NCBI GenBank assembly: GCA_013821605.1
Contig: JACDGP010000007.1
Span: 1-64,000 of the forward strand
DNA from: Herpetosiphonaceae bacterium
Lineage (GTDB): Bacteria; Chloroflexota; Chloroflexia; Chloroflexales; Kallotenuaceae
DNA length: 64,000 nucleotides
Reading direction: 5' to 3'
Below, piece after piece: positions 20,416-30,458 of the stretch. The notes under the pieces were generated by a model. It saw only the letters and a program-made list of their open reading frames with translations, was not told where the DNA came from and made no database searches. Every line of letters begins with the position of its first letter. Position 1 is the stretch's first letter. The translations under genes were made by a program, and so were the position numbers.

Positions 20416-21093
20416 TCACGCCTTTGACTTCTGATGCACCCTCATTTTCTCGATATCAGTCGCTGCGTCTGGAGTTTTGCAGTTTGTTGCTCCATGATCC
20501 ACGATGACTTTTCCAATTACCTTGGCGACGGCTAGCGCTTTTTCCTCAAGCTGCGGGTTTCGGCCCCCAATGGTGATAAGCGCACTATTCATGGCGTAAC
20601 GGACGCGATTTTTCCGATTATGAAGGTCGCGCTCAATGGTCATGAGATAACGCTCGAAATAATCGTCCGGCAGGTTCTTATCATTTGTGGCAAGGTCACG
20701 TAATATGTTCCAACCAGTCGTCCCTATCCACTCACTGTCAGATTGGGTCCACTGCTCCATCTTTTCGCCGGCAAGTGCTGTTTGTGCTACGTATCGGGAG
20801 AACGCATCGGATAAAGGGTAGTTTTCCAGATCATCAGCCCACGAATCCAGAAGAACGCTATCCGCATCTTGCGGATCAGCGATCATTAAAGCCAGAATGC
20901 GAGCATCGTGGATACCTGATGACCACAATTGCTTCGCGAGATCATGATTAACCTTGATGTTTTTCTTCAGGTTCTTCAGCTCGGCATAACTAACGCCATA
21001 TTGATCGCCACTCACACCATGCTTACGATAGGTTTTACGAGCTTGTTCGGTTCCAAGCGCCTTCAATTGATCAAGAATTGGAAGTGTGGACAT
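20416..21093 (-). CDS. DNA alkylation repair (AlkD-like HEAT-repeat) protein
   Basis: YRKHGVSGDQYGVSYAELKNLKKNIKVNHDLAKQLWSSGIHDARILALMIADP; ORF opens at 21339, likely start 21093. Confidence 0.8.
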   Translation of the reverse strand: MSTLPILDQLKALGTEQARKTYRKHGVSGDQYGVSYAELKNLKKNIKVNHDLAKQLWSSGIHDARILALMIADPQDADSVLLDSWADDLENYPLSDAFSRYVAQTALAGEKMEQWTQSDSEWIGTTGWNILRDLATNDKNLPDDYFERYLMTIERDLHNRKNRVRYAMNSALITIGGRNPQLEEKALAVAKVIGKVIVDHGATNCKTPDAATDIEKMRVHQKSKA

Positions 21094-21422
21094 CGTAATA
21101 GGCTGATTGCGGGTCAAATTCCTCATCTCCTTCCTAACAAACGCCGTTCCACACAGGATGGTGAGTTGACGAAAGGCTCTGACATCTACGAAGCACTTCT
21201 CTACAATGGAGACATGAAAAGCATACCATATCTTGAAGAGAAAACCAACCCTGAGCATCCTTATATCCCAGGGCAATCGCATCTTATGTAAAACGCAGAT
21301 CATCGAGTTGGCCGTGCGGGCCGGGGTGCAGCGGTTCAAAATGGCTCCGTCGTTTGTCTTTCACCGAGAGTGACGAAGGGCCACTAGGTTGTGGCGAGGT
21401 GTGCTTTAGACCCCGCAGTATC

Positions 21423-23162
21423 TTACTGTTTCAGAAGCTGCTCAATTGCCGTATACGCAGGACGCGGGCTCCAGTCACCGTTGAGAATACCATACGAGGC
21501 CATCTGGTGCAGGGGATTGCCTGCAGCACTCCATGTGACAGCGAAGTTGAGGTTCCACACAAACAGCGCCCCTAGCCAGGGCGTGTATTGGCTTCGACCC
21601 AGTTCCAACGCCCGTACCAGATAGGCCGCTTGCTGGTCGAAGCTCACATTGTTGCCAAACTCATGGCCGGGCGTCGTATTCGTAGTCGCCCACCCGAACT
21701 CCGTAACCCAGATTTGCCGGTTGCCATGCCCACTATCCACGACCAACTGGCGCATATCTTCAAGGTACCGAAAATAAAACTCACGACTATTCGTCCAGCC
21801 CGGTCCCGGTCCCGGCTGAGCCGGCCACAACGTATCCGGCGGATTCGAGCAACCGAAGAGATGCACGCCGACGACGTCCAAATGGTCCCAAAAACGCTGA
21901 TCGGCAAACAGCGCCTTGTAATAGACGATATCGCTGATCGCCACATGTGGATCGCCGGACCATTCGGTCGGTGCCAGCGGTCCAGATATGACCAGTGCCT
22001 GTGGATCGGCAGCCTTAATTGTCACGTATGATTGCGCTAGCAGATCCACGTAGTCAGACGGCATTGGGATCGCTTGCGGTGCGTCTTCAATCCCCAGATT
22101 AACCTCGTTCCAAATTTCATACGCCTGCACCCGCCCTTGATAGCGCTGGGCCATCGCGCCCACAAAGGCGGCATAATCGGCATAATGTGCCCGATCCGGC
22201 AACCCCGAGGTCCCCGGTACGCCGGTTGCCCAGTCGGGCGCCTGATCGATCGACAACAAAAGCTTTAAGCCCTCCTGCTGCGCCGCCGCAACCACCACAT
22301 CCAATTCATTCCACGCAAGCCGGTGATCCAGCGAACCTTGTAGATCACGCCAACGCACTTGCTGGCGAATCCAACCGAAGCCCGCCGCCTGAGCGAGGCC
22401 CAAGACACGCGCGTGATCGGTATAAAACAAGGCAGCGTTCACGCCGTAGACCAAGTGCGCAGGCACGCTCGGCGTAGAATTGGATGCCGTAAACGCGGTC
22501 GGATCGATCTGGTCGGGGTGCGCCAGCCTATATTCATCGCCCAAGCGACCCAGCATCACCTGAAACAATGGCTCGGCATCTGGATGCCATTCCAGCCGTT
22601 GGCGCTCGAAATATTGGACCCAGTAGGTGGCACCGGTATCAGCGTTACGCTCCAGGAATTGCTCGGAGATCGGGCGACCGAAGATCGGTAGACCACCCTG
22701 TTGTGCATAGAAGGATTTGAATGGCGCGGGCGTATCGACTAACGCATGCTGGGTGACGGCATCCCAGTTTGCTACACTCGCAGGCTGAGCGACCGGTTGA
22801 AACGGCTCCTCGCTGCGCCGGTCGGCAACCAGCTCATCGCCCAGCAAGCGTCCAAGTATCAGCATGTGCTGATCGGCGCCAGGATGCTCTTCCAGCACAG
22901 CTCGCTCAAAATATTGCACGCGCAGAAAGGTAGCGGGCTCGGTCACACTTGCTTGCAAAAAAGGGCGCGAAATCGGATAGCCCAACGTCTGGAGCGGATG
23001 GGGCGTCGCCTGCCAGTATTGGTACATTTCATCCGTAATAGTTTGACCTGTCTCCGGGAAAAACAGCAGCTGTGCGTCCGCCTGGGCGGGATTAAGCTGG
23101 GCACATAGGATGGCAACCAGCATCACTACGAGCAGCAGGCGGCGTCGGGGCATGGGCGGCAA
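21423..23162 (-). CDS. Secreted glycoside hydrolase-like TIM-barrel protein (GH5/GH39-type) with N-terminal repeats
   Basis: Signal peptide; QAYEIWNEVNLG (acid/base NE motif), QIWVTEFGWATTN (nucleophile E); two QYFERxxLExHP repeats. Confidence 0.8.
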   Translation of the reverse strand: MPPMPRRRLLLVVMLVAILCAQLNPAQADAQLLFFPETGQTITDEMYQYWQATPHPLQTLGYPISRPFLQASVTEPATFLRVQYFERAVLEEHPGADQHMLILGRLLGDELVADRRSEEPFQPVAQPASVANWDAVTQHALVDTPAPFKSFYAQQGGLPIFGRPISEQFLERNADTGATYWVQYFERQRLEWHPDAEPLFQVMLGRLGDEYRLAHPDQIDPTAFTASNSTPSVPAHLVYGVNAALFYTDHARVLGLAQAAGFGWIRQQVRWRDLQGSLDHRLAWNELDVVVAAAQQEGLKLLLSIDQAPDWATGVPGTSGLPDRAHYADYAAFVGAMAQRYQGRVQAYEIWNEVNLGIEDAPQAIPMPSDYVDLLAQSYVTIKAADPQALVISGPLAPTEWSGDPHVAISDIVYYKALFADQRFWDHLDVVGVHLFGCSNPPDTLWPAQPGPGPGWTNSREFYFRYLEDMRQLVVDSGHGNRQIWVTEFGWATTNTTPGHEFGNNVSFDQQAAYLVRALELGRSQYTPWLGALFVWNLNFAVTWSAAGNPLHQMASYGILNGDWSPRPAYTAIEQLLKQ

Positions 23163-23736
23163 AGCTCCTAAGCGTTAATTATGAGTAGCCGTGGTGCAGC
23201 CCGTATGCTACGCGATACTCCCTACGTGCGTCAAGCAGAGCATAGAATGAGGAGCGGCCTCCAGTTACACCAACTCCAATGGCGCAGTGGTAATAAAGAT
23301 GATCAAGCCAGCGAGTGGATGCGGCGGATGCAATGTTCGCACGGCACGGGTATTGACATCCTGCCATAATGTGTGTAATGTAGGGCTACACCTTTTGCTC
23401 GCACGTCCCACCCACCTGCGCAACACCAATGGCCAATACCGGTCCATGGATCAACCCTTACCTACCTCGGCATGCGGCTGCCTATTCACGAGCTTGGTCA
23501 TTTGCAGCCACCTACTGAGCGTCGTGACGATGACTCTCGAGATGACCATGATAAAAAGCTCCACAACTGCATTCATCAAGCAAAGCACCTTATACATAGG
23601 TGGAAGGAGCTCGTGACCATGACATAATACGCACCAGTTGGTTGACCTCCGGTAGAGACTGACGGTAGACCCCTTATTCGTCTCGCAGCAATGATGACAG
23701 CATCATCTGCGGCATTATGCATGCAGGAGAATACGT

Positions 23737-24603
23737 ATGGGAACGTACACGGACTTGACCCTCAACCAGCCCGAAGGACCACGCACGTATCACGTGTATG
23801 CTCCTGACAACCTGACCAACCGGGCACCGGTGGTGATCGTGCTACACGGCACCGGAGGGTCCGCCCAGGGCATGATCGGCAGGCAGGGCGAGAGCGGTCT
23901 CACCCATTTCGGAGACGTTGCCGATGCCAACGGCTTTTTAGTTGTCGCACCGGATGCTGGGAACATCCAGTGGAACCCGGATCCCACCGCTCAACCGAAT
24001 GATATCGACTTTATTGTTGCGATGCTCAATGATGTCGCCAACCAGCACCCGATCGACCGCACGCACTGCTACGTGACGGGCATGTCGGACGGGGCAGAGA
24101 TGACCGTCGCCCTTGGGCTCCTTCATAGTGAGCTGTTTGCGGCGATTGCCCCGGTCGCAGGCGGCCTGACCTCCATAACGCAACCACACGCGCCGCCCGC
24201 CCATCCGTTGCCGATCCTCGCCTTTCAAGGTGATGCCGACCCGATCTGGCCCTTTGATGGGGGGCCATTGGGTCATCCGTCAGTCAACTACCTGCCAGCG
24301 ACGGAGAACCTGAGTTCTTGGAAAAGCTTTAATCAATGCACATCGGGACCACATCAAGGTCCGGTGCAGACGGATGATGCGAATGGCACAAGCCTGCAGG
24401 ACACCTTTTTCACCAATGGCAAGCGTGGCGCAGAAGTCCATCTCAACATCGTGCATGGAGGAGGGCATACCTGGCCGGGCGGGCCGCAATACAAACCCGA
24501 AAATGTCATTGGCAAGGTGATGAGCACTGTGGACGCCAGCACGGTCATCTGGCAATTTTTTAGTCACTTTCAACGCGACTTTGCAAACATCATTCCCCAC
24601 TAA
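23737..24603 (+). CDS. PHB depolymerase/LpqC-type esterase
   Basis: PVVIVLHGTGGSAQGM, TGMSDGAEMTVALG, GGGHTWPGG. Confidence 0.85.
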   Translation: MGTYTDLTLNQPEGPRTYHVYAPDNLTNRAPVVIVLHGTGGSAQGMIGRQGESGLTHFGDVADANGFLVVAPDAGNIQWNPDPTAQPNDIDFIVAMLNDVANQHPIDRTHCYVTGMSDGAEMTVALGLLHSELFAAIAPVAGGLTSITQPHAPPAHPLPILAFQGDADPIWPFDGGPLGHPSVNYLPATENLSSWKSFNQCTSGPHQGPVQTDDANGTSLQDTFFTNGKRGAEVHLNIVHGGGHTWPGGPQYKPENVIGKVMSTVDASTVIWQFFSHFQRDFANIIPH

Positions 24604-24629
24604 GGAATCATAAGCGAACCGTCCTTTCA

Positions 24630-24699
24630 CCCTATGCTAGCTACTTAGCGTATCCGTACTAAAAAATACCTACGGATGTCGCAAGTAGCTAGTATGGGG
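24630..24699. repeat. Long imperfect hairpin (29-nt arms, 12-nt loop)
   Basis: CCCTATGCTAGCTACTTAGCGTATCCGTA / TACGGATGTCGCAAGTAGCTAGTATGGGG; mismatches concentrated at one internal site. Confidence 0.7.
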
Positions 24700-24916
24700 G
24701 ATGGCTGATCGCTCCACAGTGCTGATGTAGCGTTACCCCGCTGCTGTACCCGCAGCCGTTTGTTCGGCGCACGCCGTTCACGATAATGCGCACATGGGCC
24801 ACATGGGATGCTGGGGGCATTTTTATGGTTGGCACGCCTCGCAGTTATGCCCTATAAAGTAGACAAGCTCTTTAGCAGCGTGTTACTCACGCGTGTTGAC
24901 CCACATCAGGACGAAC

Positions 24917-25735
24917 ATGAAGCTCGTAACGTACAACCTTTGGAATACCCACATTCACCGGCTGGAGCGGCTTAACGCTGCATGTGAGGAACTGTCCCAT
25001 GTGGCCGCTGATATTGTAGCCCTCCAAGAGGTGGCAGCACGTGTGGATGCAGCCGATGAACGCACCGCTGCTCGCTATATCGGTGACAGATGTGGCTATG
25101 AGCACATAGTAACGCGGCTCTACCCAGATGACCCCGACGAAGGGCTAAGCATTCTCAGCAAGCGCCCATTCTCGGCAGATGAGGTGGGATGGGATACATC
25201 CTTCGGACCACTGAAGAACTGTGGCCTACGCGTGTGTCTCACTATCGACCAAACCAATGTTGCGATCACCAACGTGCACCTTGACTATGACAGTATCGCC
25301 CATCGGGAGGCTCAGATCGTCGCGGTCTTAGAATGGATCGAGTCGCGAGCAGGGGCGGAATGTTACGAAATCCTGTGTGGTGATTTCAACGCCCCCCCCG
25401 ACTCGAGTGTCTACCGCTTCCTTATGGGTCAGCAGACCCTCCTCGGCAAAGGCGTGCAGCCATGGCATGATGTGGCGCGCTACCATGCCGAGAAGGCCGG
25501 TCGAACGCCGGCCCCTACGTTGGACTTCTGGAACAACCCGCGGTGGCGGGACGTCGCCACACTGTCGATCCCGGCCCGTGTCGACTGGATCTTCTTGCAG
25601 GATCTCTTCAACAGCGGCCTCCCGTACCCGCATGTGATGAATGCCGACGTATTTGGTACCGAACCAACGCCCCTCGCTCGCCTTGTTCCTAGTGATCACT
25701 ACGGTGTATACGCCGAGCTCGCTTTCGATACCTAG
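24917..25735 (+). CDS. Endonuclease/exonuclease/phosphatase family protein
   Basis: MKLVTYNLWN, ADIVALQEV, LCGDFNAPPDS, SDHYGVYAEL. Confidence 0.85.
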   Translation: MKLVTYNLWNTHIHRLERLNAACEELSHVAADIVALQEVAARVDAADERTAARYIGDRCGYEHIVTRLYPDDPDEGLSILSKRPFSADEVGWDTSFGPLKNCGLRVCLTIDQTNVAITNVHLDYDSIAHREAQIVAVLEWIESRAGAECYEILCGDFNAPPDSSVYRFLMGQQTLLGKGVQPWHDVARYHAEKAGRTPAPTLDFWNNPRWRDVATLSIPARVDWIFLQDLFNSGLPYPHVMNADVFGTEPTPLARLVPSDHYGVYAELAFDT

Positions 25736-25737
25736 TG

Positions 25738-25881
25738 CGTGCTGCTAATGCACTCATACTGCTGTGTCATATTGCGCTCAACTTGCTGAAAGAAGAACGG
25801 ACCGCGAAAGTTGGGGTCAAGGCCAAACGGCTCAAAGCTAGCTGGGATGACGACTATCTGCTCAAAGTCCTAGCTCAATAA
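25738..25881 (+). pseudogene. C-terminal remnant of an ISAs1-like transposase
   Basis: Reading frame RAANALILLCHIALNLLKEERTAKVGVKAKRLKASWDDDYLLKVLAQ* resembles transposase C-termini; no start and no upstream domain. Confidence 0.6.
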
Positions 25882-26148
25882 GACGCGATTGTCCTGCCTG
25901 ACGACTGTACACACTTGCAAATGATGGGACTAGGCCGGGCTAGCACTCTCAAATAGAAGAGCACATATGCAGGACACCTTGAAGGGGTTGGTATGCGCTG
26001 CACCGTCCAAGCTTAGGAACAACGAATCGCCCGTTGTTTTCGCTTGTTCCTGAATCGCCTTTTGACGCATTGGAAAGCGAAAAACCCAAAAACCGATGTT
26101 CGCCCCGGATCAACGGGAACAATAAATGGCCACCGGTAGGAGAACCAA

Positions 26149-27363
26149 ATGGTTGCGACCGAGCCGATGATCATCGCCCGAAGCTATGCCGACCGCGCGC
26201 TCGAACATATCCGCTATTTAACGGAAACGATTGGTCCGCGCCCTTCCACCCAAGAAGGCGAGCGCCTCGGGGCAGAATACGCCGCAGCGGTGCTGGAGCA
26301 AGCGGGCTTGGTCGTCCAGGTCGAAGGCTTCATGAGTGGTCGCTCGACCTACCGACCCTATGCCCTGGCCTTCGGTACCGGGCTTATGGGCAGCCTGATC
26401 CATGCTCTATGGCCAACCCGCACGACTGCCCTCGCCGCTGCACTGCTGAATGGTGCGGGTGCATGGGCCTTTGCTTGTGAAGCCGAGCTACGGCCCCATT
26501 GGGCTCGCCGTCTATTACCGGCCGGTCCCAGCCAAAACGTGGTCGCCATCATTCCACCGGCGGCTACAGTTCGTCATCGCGTGGTCTTGTATGGACACCT
26601 CGATACCCACCGCACACCCATCTTTTACAGTAATGCTGCGTGGGTCTCCGCCTTCTCATCGCTGGTCGGTGCGAGTTTCGCCGGTCTGATCGCCAGCAGC
26701 ATCAATGATGGCTGGGCAGCACTGCGCGGGCGCAAGCCCCTCCAACTGCCGAACATGATCGCCGCCGGCCTCCAGTTCTTTGGGCTCACAATGAGCCTCC
26801 ATGGTGACCGTACTCCCTATACGCCCGGTGCAAATGATAATGCGAGTGGTGCGTCGAGTGCTCTGGCATTAGGCGAACGGCTGGCCCAACAGCCTTTACA
26901 ACATACCGAAGTATGGATTGTGGCCAACGGCTGTGAAGAGCTAGGAGCCTACGGCATCGGGGCTCTGCTCACAGGTCACACTGCGGCCTTACAAGACGCC
27001 GATCTCATCTCGTTGGACATGGTCGGCATCGGTGCACCAACCCTTTTGTTGCGCGAAGGTTTACTGTTACCTAGCCATCCCGATCAGTCGCTGCTTGAGC
27101 GCGCTCGTGCAGTTGCAGCTGCCCACCCTGGTCTCCTTGCTGGGGAACATAAGGGCGGGGCCTATACCGACACCGGCATAGTCACCCGCCGTGGCTTTCG
27201 CGGTCTGACCATCGACACGCAGATCGCTGCCGACGATCCCGCAGCCGCCGGCATGGGCCACTGGCATCAACTGAGCGATACCGCAGACAAGATCGACGTG
27301 AACTGCCTGGCACGTACCCACGCCTTTGTCTGGGAGTTTCTGCAAGCGACGGACGCACAATAG
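26149..27363 (+). CDS. M28-family zinc peptidase-like protein
   Basis: VVLYGHLDTHRTP, YTPGANDNASGASSALALGERLA, GCEELGAYG, DTGIVTRRGFRGLTID. Confidence 0.85.
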   Translation: MVATEPMIIARSYADRALEHIRYLTETIGPRPSTQEGERLGAEYAAAVLEQAGLVVQVEGFMSGRSTYRPYALAFGTGLMGSLIHALWPTRTTALAAALLNGAGAWAFACEAELRPHWARRLLPAGPSQNVVAIIPPAATVRHRVVLYGHLDTHRTPIFYSNAAWVSAFSSLVGASFAGLIASSINDGWAALRGRKPLQLPNMIAAGLQFFGLTMSLHGDRTPYTPGANDNASGASSALALGERLAQQPLQHTEVWIVANGCEELGAYGIGALLTGHTAALQDADLISLDMVGIGAPTLLLREGLLLPSHPDQSLLERARAVAAAHPGLLAGEHKGGAYTDTGIVTRRGFRGLTIDTQIAADDPAAAGMGHWHQLSDTADKIDVNCLARTHAFVWEFLQATDAQ

Positions 27364-27372
27364 CGCTTTAGG

Positions 27373-28926
27373 TCATGCAGTCGGGGCAAGCCGTTCGGAT
27401 GGATCGGCGAGTTGACCATCCGGTTTAGCTGCTGGGGCAGGATTACGGATCATGAATGCCGAGACAATGCCGCCTAGAGCACTCAGCGCCGCACAGATCA
27501 GCATCGCGCGGTGAAAGGCAAAGGTATAGGCTTCCGCAATCACCCGCGCCGCCTCAGCGGGCATCTTGGTGGGATCGTGCGCGCCGGTCGGATCTTGCGC
27601 CGCCTGTTGTAGCGCAGGCCGGGCCGCCGCTGGCACACTACCAGCTCGTGACGCCAGCGCAGTAGTGAACGTTAGGGCGACAATGGCACCGAGCCCCGCC
27701 ACCGCCAGCAAGCCCGCGACGCGCGACACAACATTATTAATCGCCGAGGCGATGCCCGCATTATGCGCTGGCACTGCCGCCATTACCGCCGTCGTAAGCG
27801 GGGCCACCGTTACAACCAGACCGAGACCGATGATGATCGCGGCAGGCAGTAGCACCGCCCAAAACCCACTGGTGGGTTGCAGGCGCAGCAAAAGCAAGAA
27901 ACCGGCGGCACAAATCAAAGGTCCGATCGTCATAAAGAGCCGTGACCCATACTTGCCCGCCTGCTTGCCTGCAACACCCGATAGGCTCATCATGATCAAG
28001 GTCACGGGCAACAGTGCGAGTCCGGCACGGAGGGCTGAGTAGCCCGCCACGTTTTGCAAAAACAAAATCACAAAAAAGGACATGCCCGACAACGCCGTAT
28101 AGATGCCCAACGTCGCCAGATTCGCACCGCTAAAGGTCACCGAGCGGAAAAGCACCAGCGGCACCATCGGATGGCGCACACGCCGCTCGACCACCACAAA
28201 CAGCAGCAGCGCAACGACACCACCGATCAGCCCACCCAGCACCAGGGGCGAACTCCACCCCGCGACTGGTCCCTGGATCAGCCCATAGGTAACGCCACCC
28301 AGTGTCAGACAAACCAGGAGCGCACCCAGCCAGTCCAACTGACCACTCGCCGTTTCGTCACGCGTCTCGGGCACATAGCGCGAAAGCAAGCCCACCGTCA
28401 CCACGATCAGGGGCACATTAATAAAGAAAACCCAGCGCCATGAGACAGTATCAACCAACCATCCCCCGAGCAAAGGGCCCAGCAGCGTCGTAATACCGGC
28501 CCAGCCGGCCCAACTGCCGATGGCTTTACCACGTTCCTCGCCGGCTGGGTAAACCGCGGTAATGATCGCCAGCGAACCGGGCACCAGCAGTGCGCCCGCC
28601 ACCCCTTGGAGCATGCGTGCCACGACCAGCCAGCTCGTCGCAGGTGCTAGGCCGCACGCTACCGACGCTACACCAAAGGCGGACAACCCAACGACCATCA
28701 GCCGCCGCCGCCCATAACGATCTCCCAGCGCGCCACCCACAATTAATAAGGCGGCCAGTGTCACCAAATACCCATCAACGATCCACTGCAAGCCCGACAG
28801 CCCCGCGTGGAGGTTGCGATCAATCGTGGGCAGCGCGACGTTCACCACCGTCCCATCCAAGAACACAATCCCCGATGCCAGCACCATCGTGATCAGCGTC
28901 CAGCGTTTGGTTAGGGTCGCACTCAT
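27373..28926 (-). CDS. MFS drug transporter, DHA2 family
   Basis: MASGIVFLDGTVVNVALPTI-type DHA2 motif, GDRYGRRRLMVVG, 14-TM hydrophobicity; ORF opens at 29100. Confidence 0.9.
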   Translation of the reverse strand: MSATLTKRWTLITMVLASGIVFLDGTVVNVALPTIDRNLHAGLSGLQWIVDGYLVTLAALLIVGGALGDRYGRRRLMVVGLSAFGVASVACGLAPATSWLVVARMLQGVAGALLVPGSLAIITAVYPAGEERGKAIGSWAGWAGITTLLGPLLGGWLVDTVSWRWVFFINVPLIVVTVGLLSRYVPETRDETASGQLDWLGALLVCLTLGGVTYGLIQGPVAGWSSPLVLGGLIGGVVALLLFVVVERRVRHPMVPLVLFRSVTFSGANLATLGIYTALSGMSFFVILFLQNVAGYSALRAGLALLPVTLIMMSLSGVAGKQAGKYGSRLFMTIGPLICAAGFLLLLRLQPTSGFWAVLLPAAIIIGLGLVVTVAPLTTAVMAAVPAHNAGIASAINNVVSRVAGLLAVAGLGAIVALTFTTALASRAGSVPAAARPALQQAAQDPTGAHDPTKMPAEAARVIAEAYTFAFHRAMLICAALSALGGIVSAFMIRNPAPAAKPDGQLADPSERLAPTA

Positions 28927-30269
28927 CTTAGTGCACCTGTCGCTTGTCGTGGCGCCATCACCACCCGGCGCAACGCAGGAGCTGAAAGCACCAGCACGAC
29001 CGTCAGCAGAATTGCGCTCAGTGTAATCGCACGTGGACCACCCGCCGCCTTGCCTAGATGTTCGGTCAAGGACTGCACGCCGACCAGACGCAACGGCCAA
29101 TCAAATATGCGCGCCCAGGTGCCCATCTGGTCGCTGCTCAACCCGTCGGCAACTGCGGCGATCCCGAGTGAGCCAAGGCTTGGAATACCGATCAAGGTAA
29201 TTGCGTACAAGCTAAGCACACGACCTCGCAGCTCACTGGGCACATCAAGCTGCAGCATGGTTGCGATCATCGTCCCAAAAACGCTGACCGCGATGCCAAC
29301 GATCGCCAGCAACACCAGCCCAGGGATAAACTGCGGGCTAAGCGCGAAGGCTGCCAGCGCCAAGCACGTAATCAAGCCCGAGCCCAACAACACCAACCCC
29401 TGGCGTTTGATCTCGCGAATCGATGACATGATGAAGGCTCCGATTAAAGCCCCTGCTCCGCCGGCCGACAACAAGGCCCCATACCCACCCGGTCCAGTAT
29501 GCCAGACATCATCTGCAAAGATCGGCAATAACTGCTGGTACGAGCGCCCAAAAAGTGAAGCCGTGATCGACAAGAGCAACAGCCCAAGCAGCAATTTATG
29601 CTGCCAGACGTACCGAAAGCCACCGAACAAGGCGTTGGCCAGCGACGTATTGCGGGGCGGATTTGTCGGCACGTTGCGCATCGCGAACAAGGCCCCGATC
29701 ACCGCGAGATAGCTGAGGGCGTTGATCATGAACAGCCACCCTGCCCCGACAATATTCAACAGCAAGCCGGCGATCGCCGGGCCAATGAGAGCGGCCCCCG
29801 TATAGGTTGCCGAGTTAAGCGAAACCGCGTTCATCAAGTCTTCACGCGGAACCAATCCGGGGATTAGGGCCTGGCGGGTCGGATTATCAAAGGCCAGCAA
29901 CAGCGAGCCCGCGAAGGTGATGACGAGAATATGCAGCGGTTGCACCGTGCCACTCCAGGTCAACACGGCCAGCAGCACCGCCAGCAACAGCGAGCCTGTT
30001 TGGGTAATGTACAAGAGCTTCACGCGATTAACGCGGTCAGCTATCGCGCCTCCCACCGGCGGTACCACGATCATCGGGATCGCAAAACTCAAGCCAAGGT
30101 AGCCCAGATAGATCGGATTGTTATTGGTCACCTTGTAAATCAACCAATTCTGACCGACATTCTGCATCCAGGTGCCCATGTTCGACACCAGTAACCCGGC
30201 CCAGATCAAGGTGAAGTTACGATGATGGAGCGCAGGGTAGCGGCTCCGCGCCGTGGTGCTTGGTACCAC
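28923..30269 (-). CDS. MFS transporter, enterobactin-exporter-like (DHA3-type)
   Basis: PALHHRNFTLIWAGLLVSNMGTWMQNVGQNWLIYKVT; ATGA overlap with downstream MFS gene. Confidence 0.88.
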   Translation of the reverse strand: MVPSTTARSRYPALHHRNFTLIWAGLLVSNMGTWMQNVGQNWLIYKVTNNNPIYLGYLGLSFAIPMIVVPPVGGAIADRVNRVKLLYITQTGSLLLAVLLAVLTWSGTVQPLHILVITFAGSLLLAFDNPTRQALIPGLVPREDLMNAVSLNSATYTGAALIGPAIAGLLLNIVGAGWLFMINALSYLAVIGALFAMRNVPTNPPRNTSLANALFGGFRYVWQHKLLLGLLLLSITASLFGRSYQQLLPIFADDVWHTGPGGYGALLSAGGAGALIGAFIMSSIREIKRQGLVLLGSGLITCLALAAFALSPQFIPGLVLLAIVGIAVSVFGTMIATMLQLDVPSELRGRVLSLYAITLIGIPSLGSLGIAAVADGLSSDQMGTWARIFDWPLRLVGVQSLTEHLGKAAGGPRAITLSAILLTVVLVLSAPALRRVVMAPRQATGALR

Positions 30270-30422
30270 GCATACTCCTTAACAAGGTACCGGCGCACCA
30301 TCGTGTACGCCGTCTAGCTCAGTATACTCCAATCTGATCGAGCACCCAGCCTACATCCAGGGCGCGCAGTTTGCTGGTACAACTGTGTTGAGAGGATCTC
30401 GGCATCGATCTTCGTATCTGTA

Positions 30423-30444
30423 GGGGCAGGGCTTGCTCCTGCCC
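30423..30444. repeat. Short palindrome GGGCAGG-gcttgct-CCTGCCC upstream of terC-like gene
   Basis: Direct reading of 7-bp perfect arms. Confidence 0.55.
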
Positions 30445-30458
30445 GTAGGTTAGAAATA

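Noticed and set aside
20114-20507. Short overlapping ORFs on both strands
   Set aside because: No convincing start, SD or recognisable domain in any frame; left unannotated.
23178-23616. Small ORFs between GH and esterase genes
   Set aside because: Low-complexity, overlapping on both strands, no SD or family resemblance.
30270-30458. yybP-ykoY (Mn2+) riboswitch upstream of terC-like gene
   Set aside because: Looked for the conserved paired-helix core; only a simple palindrome is visible.
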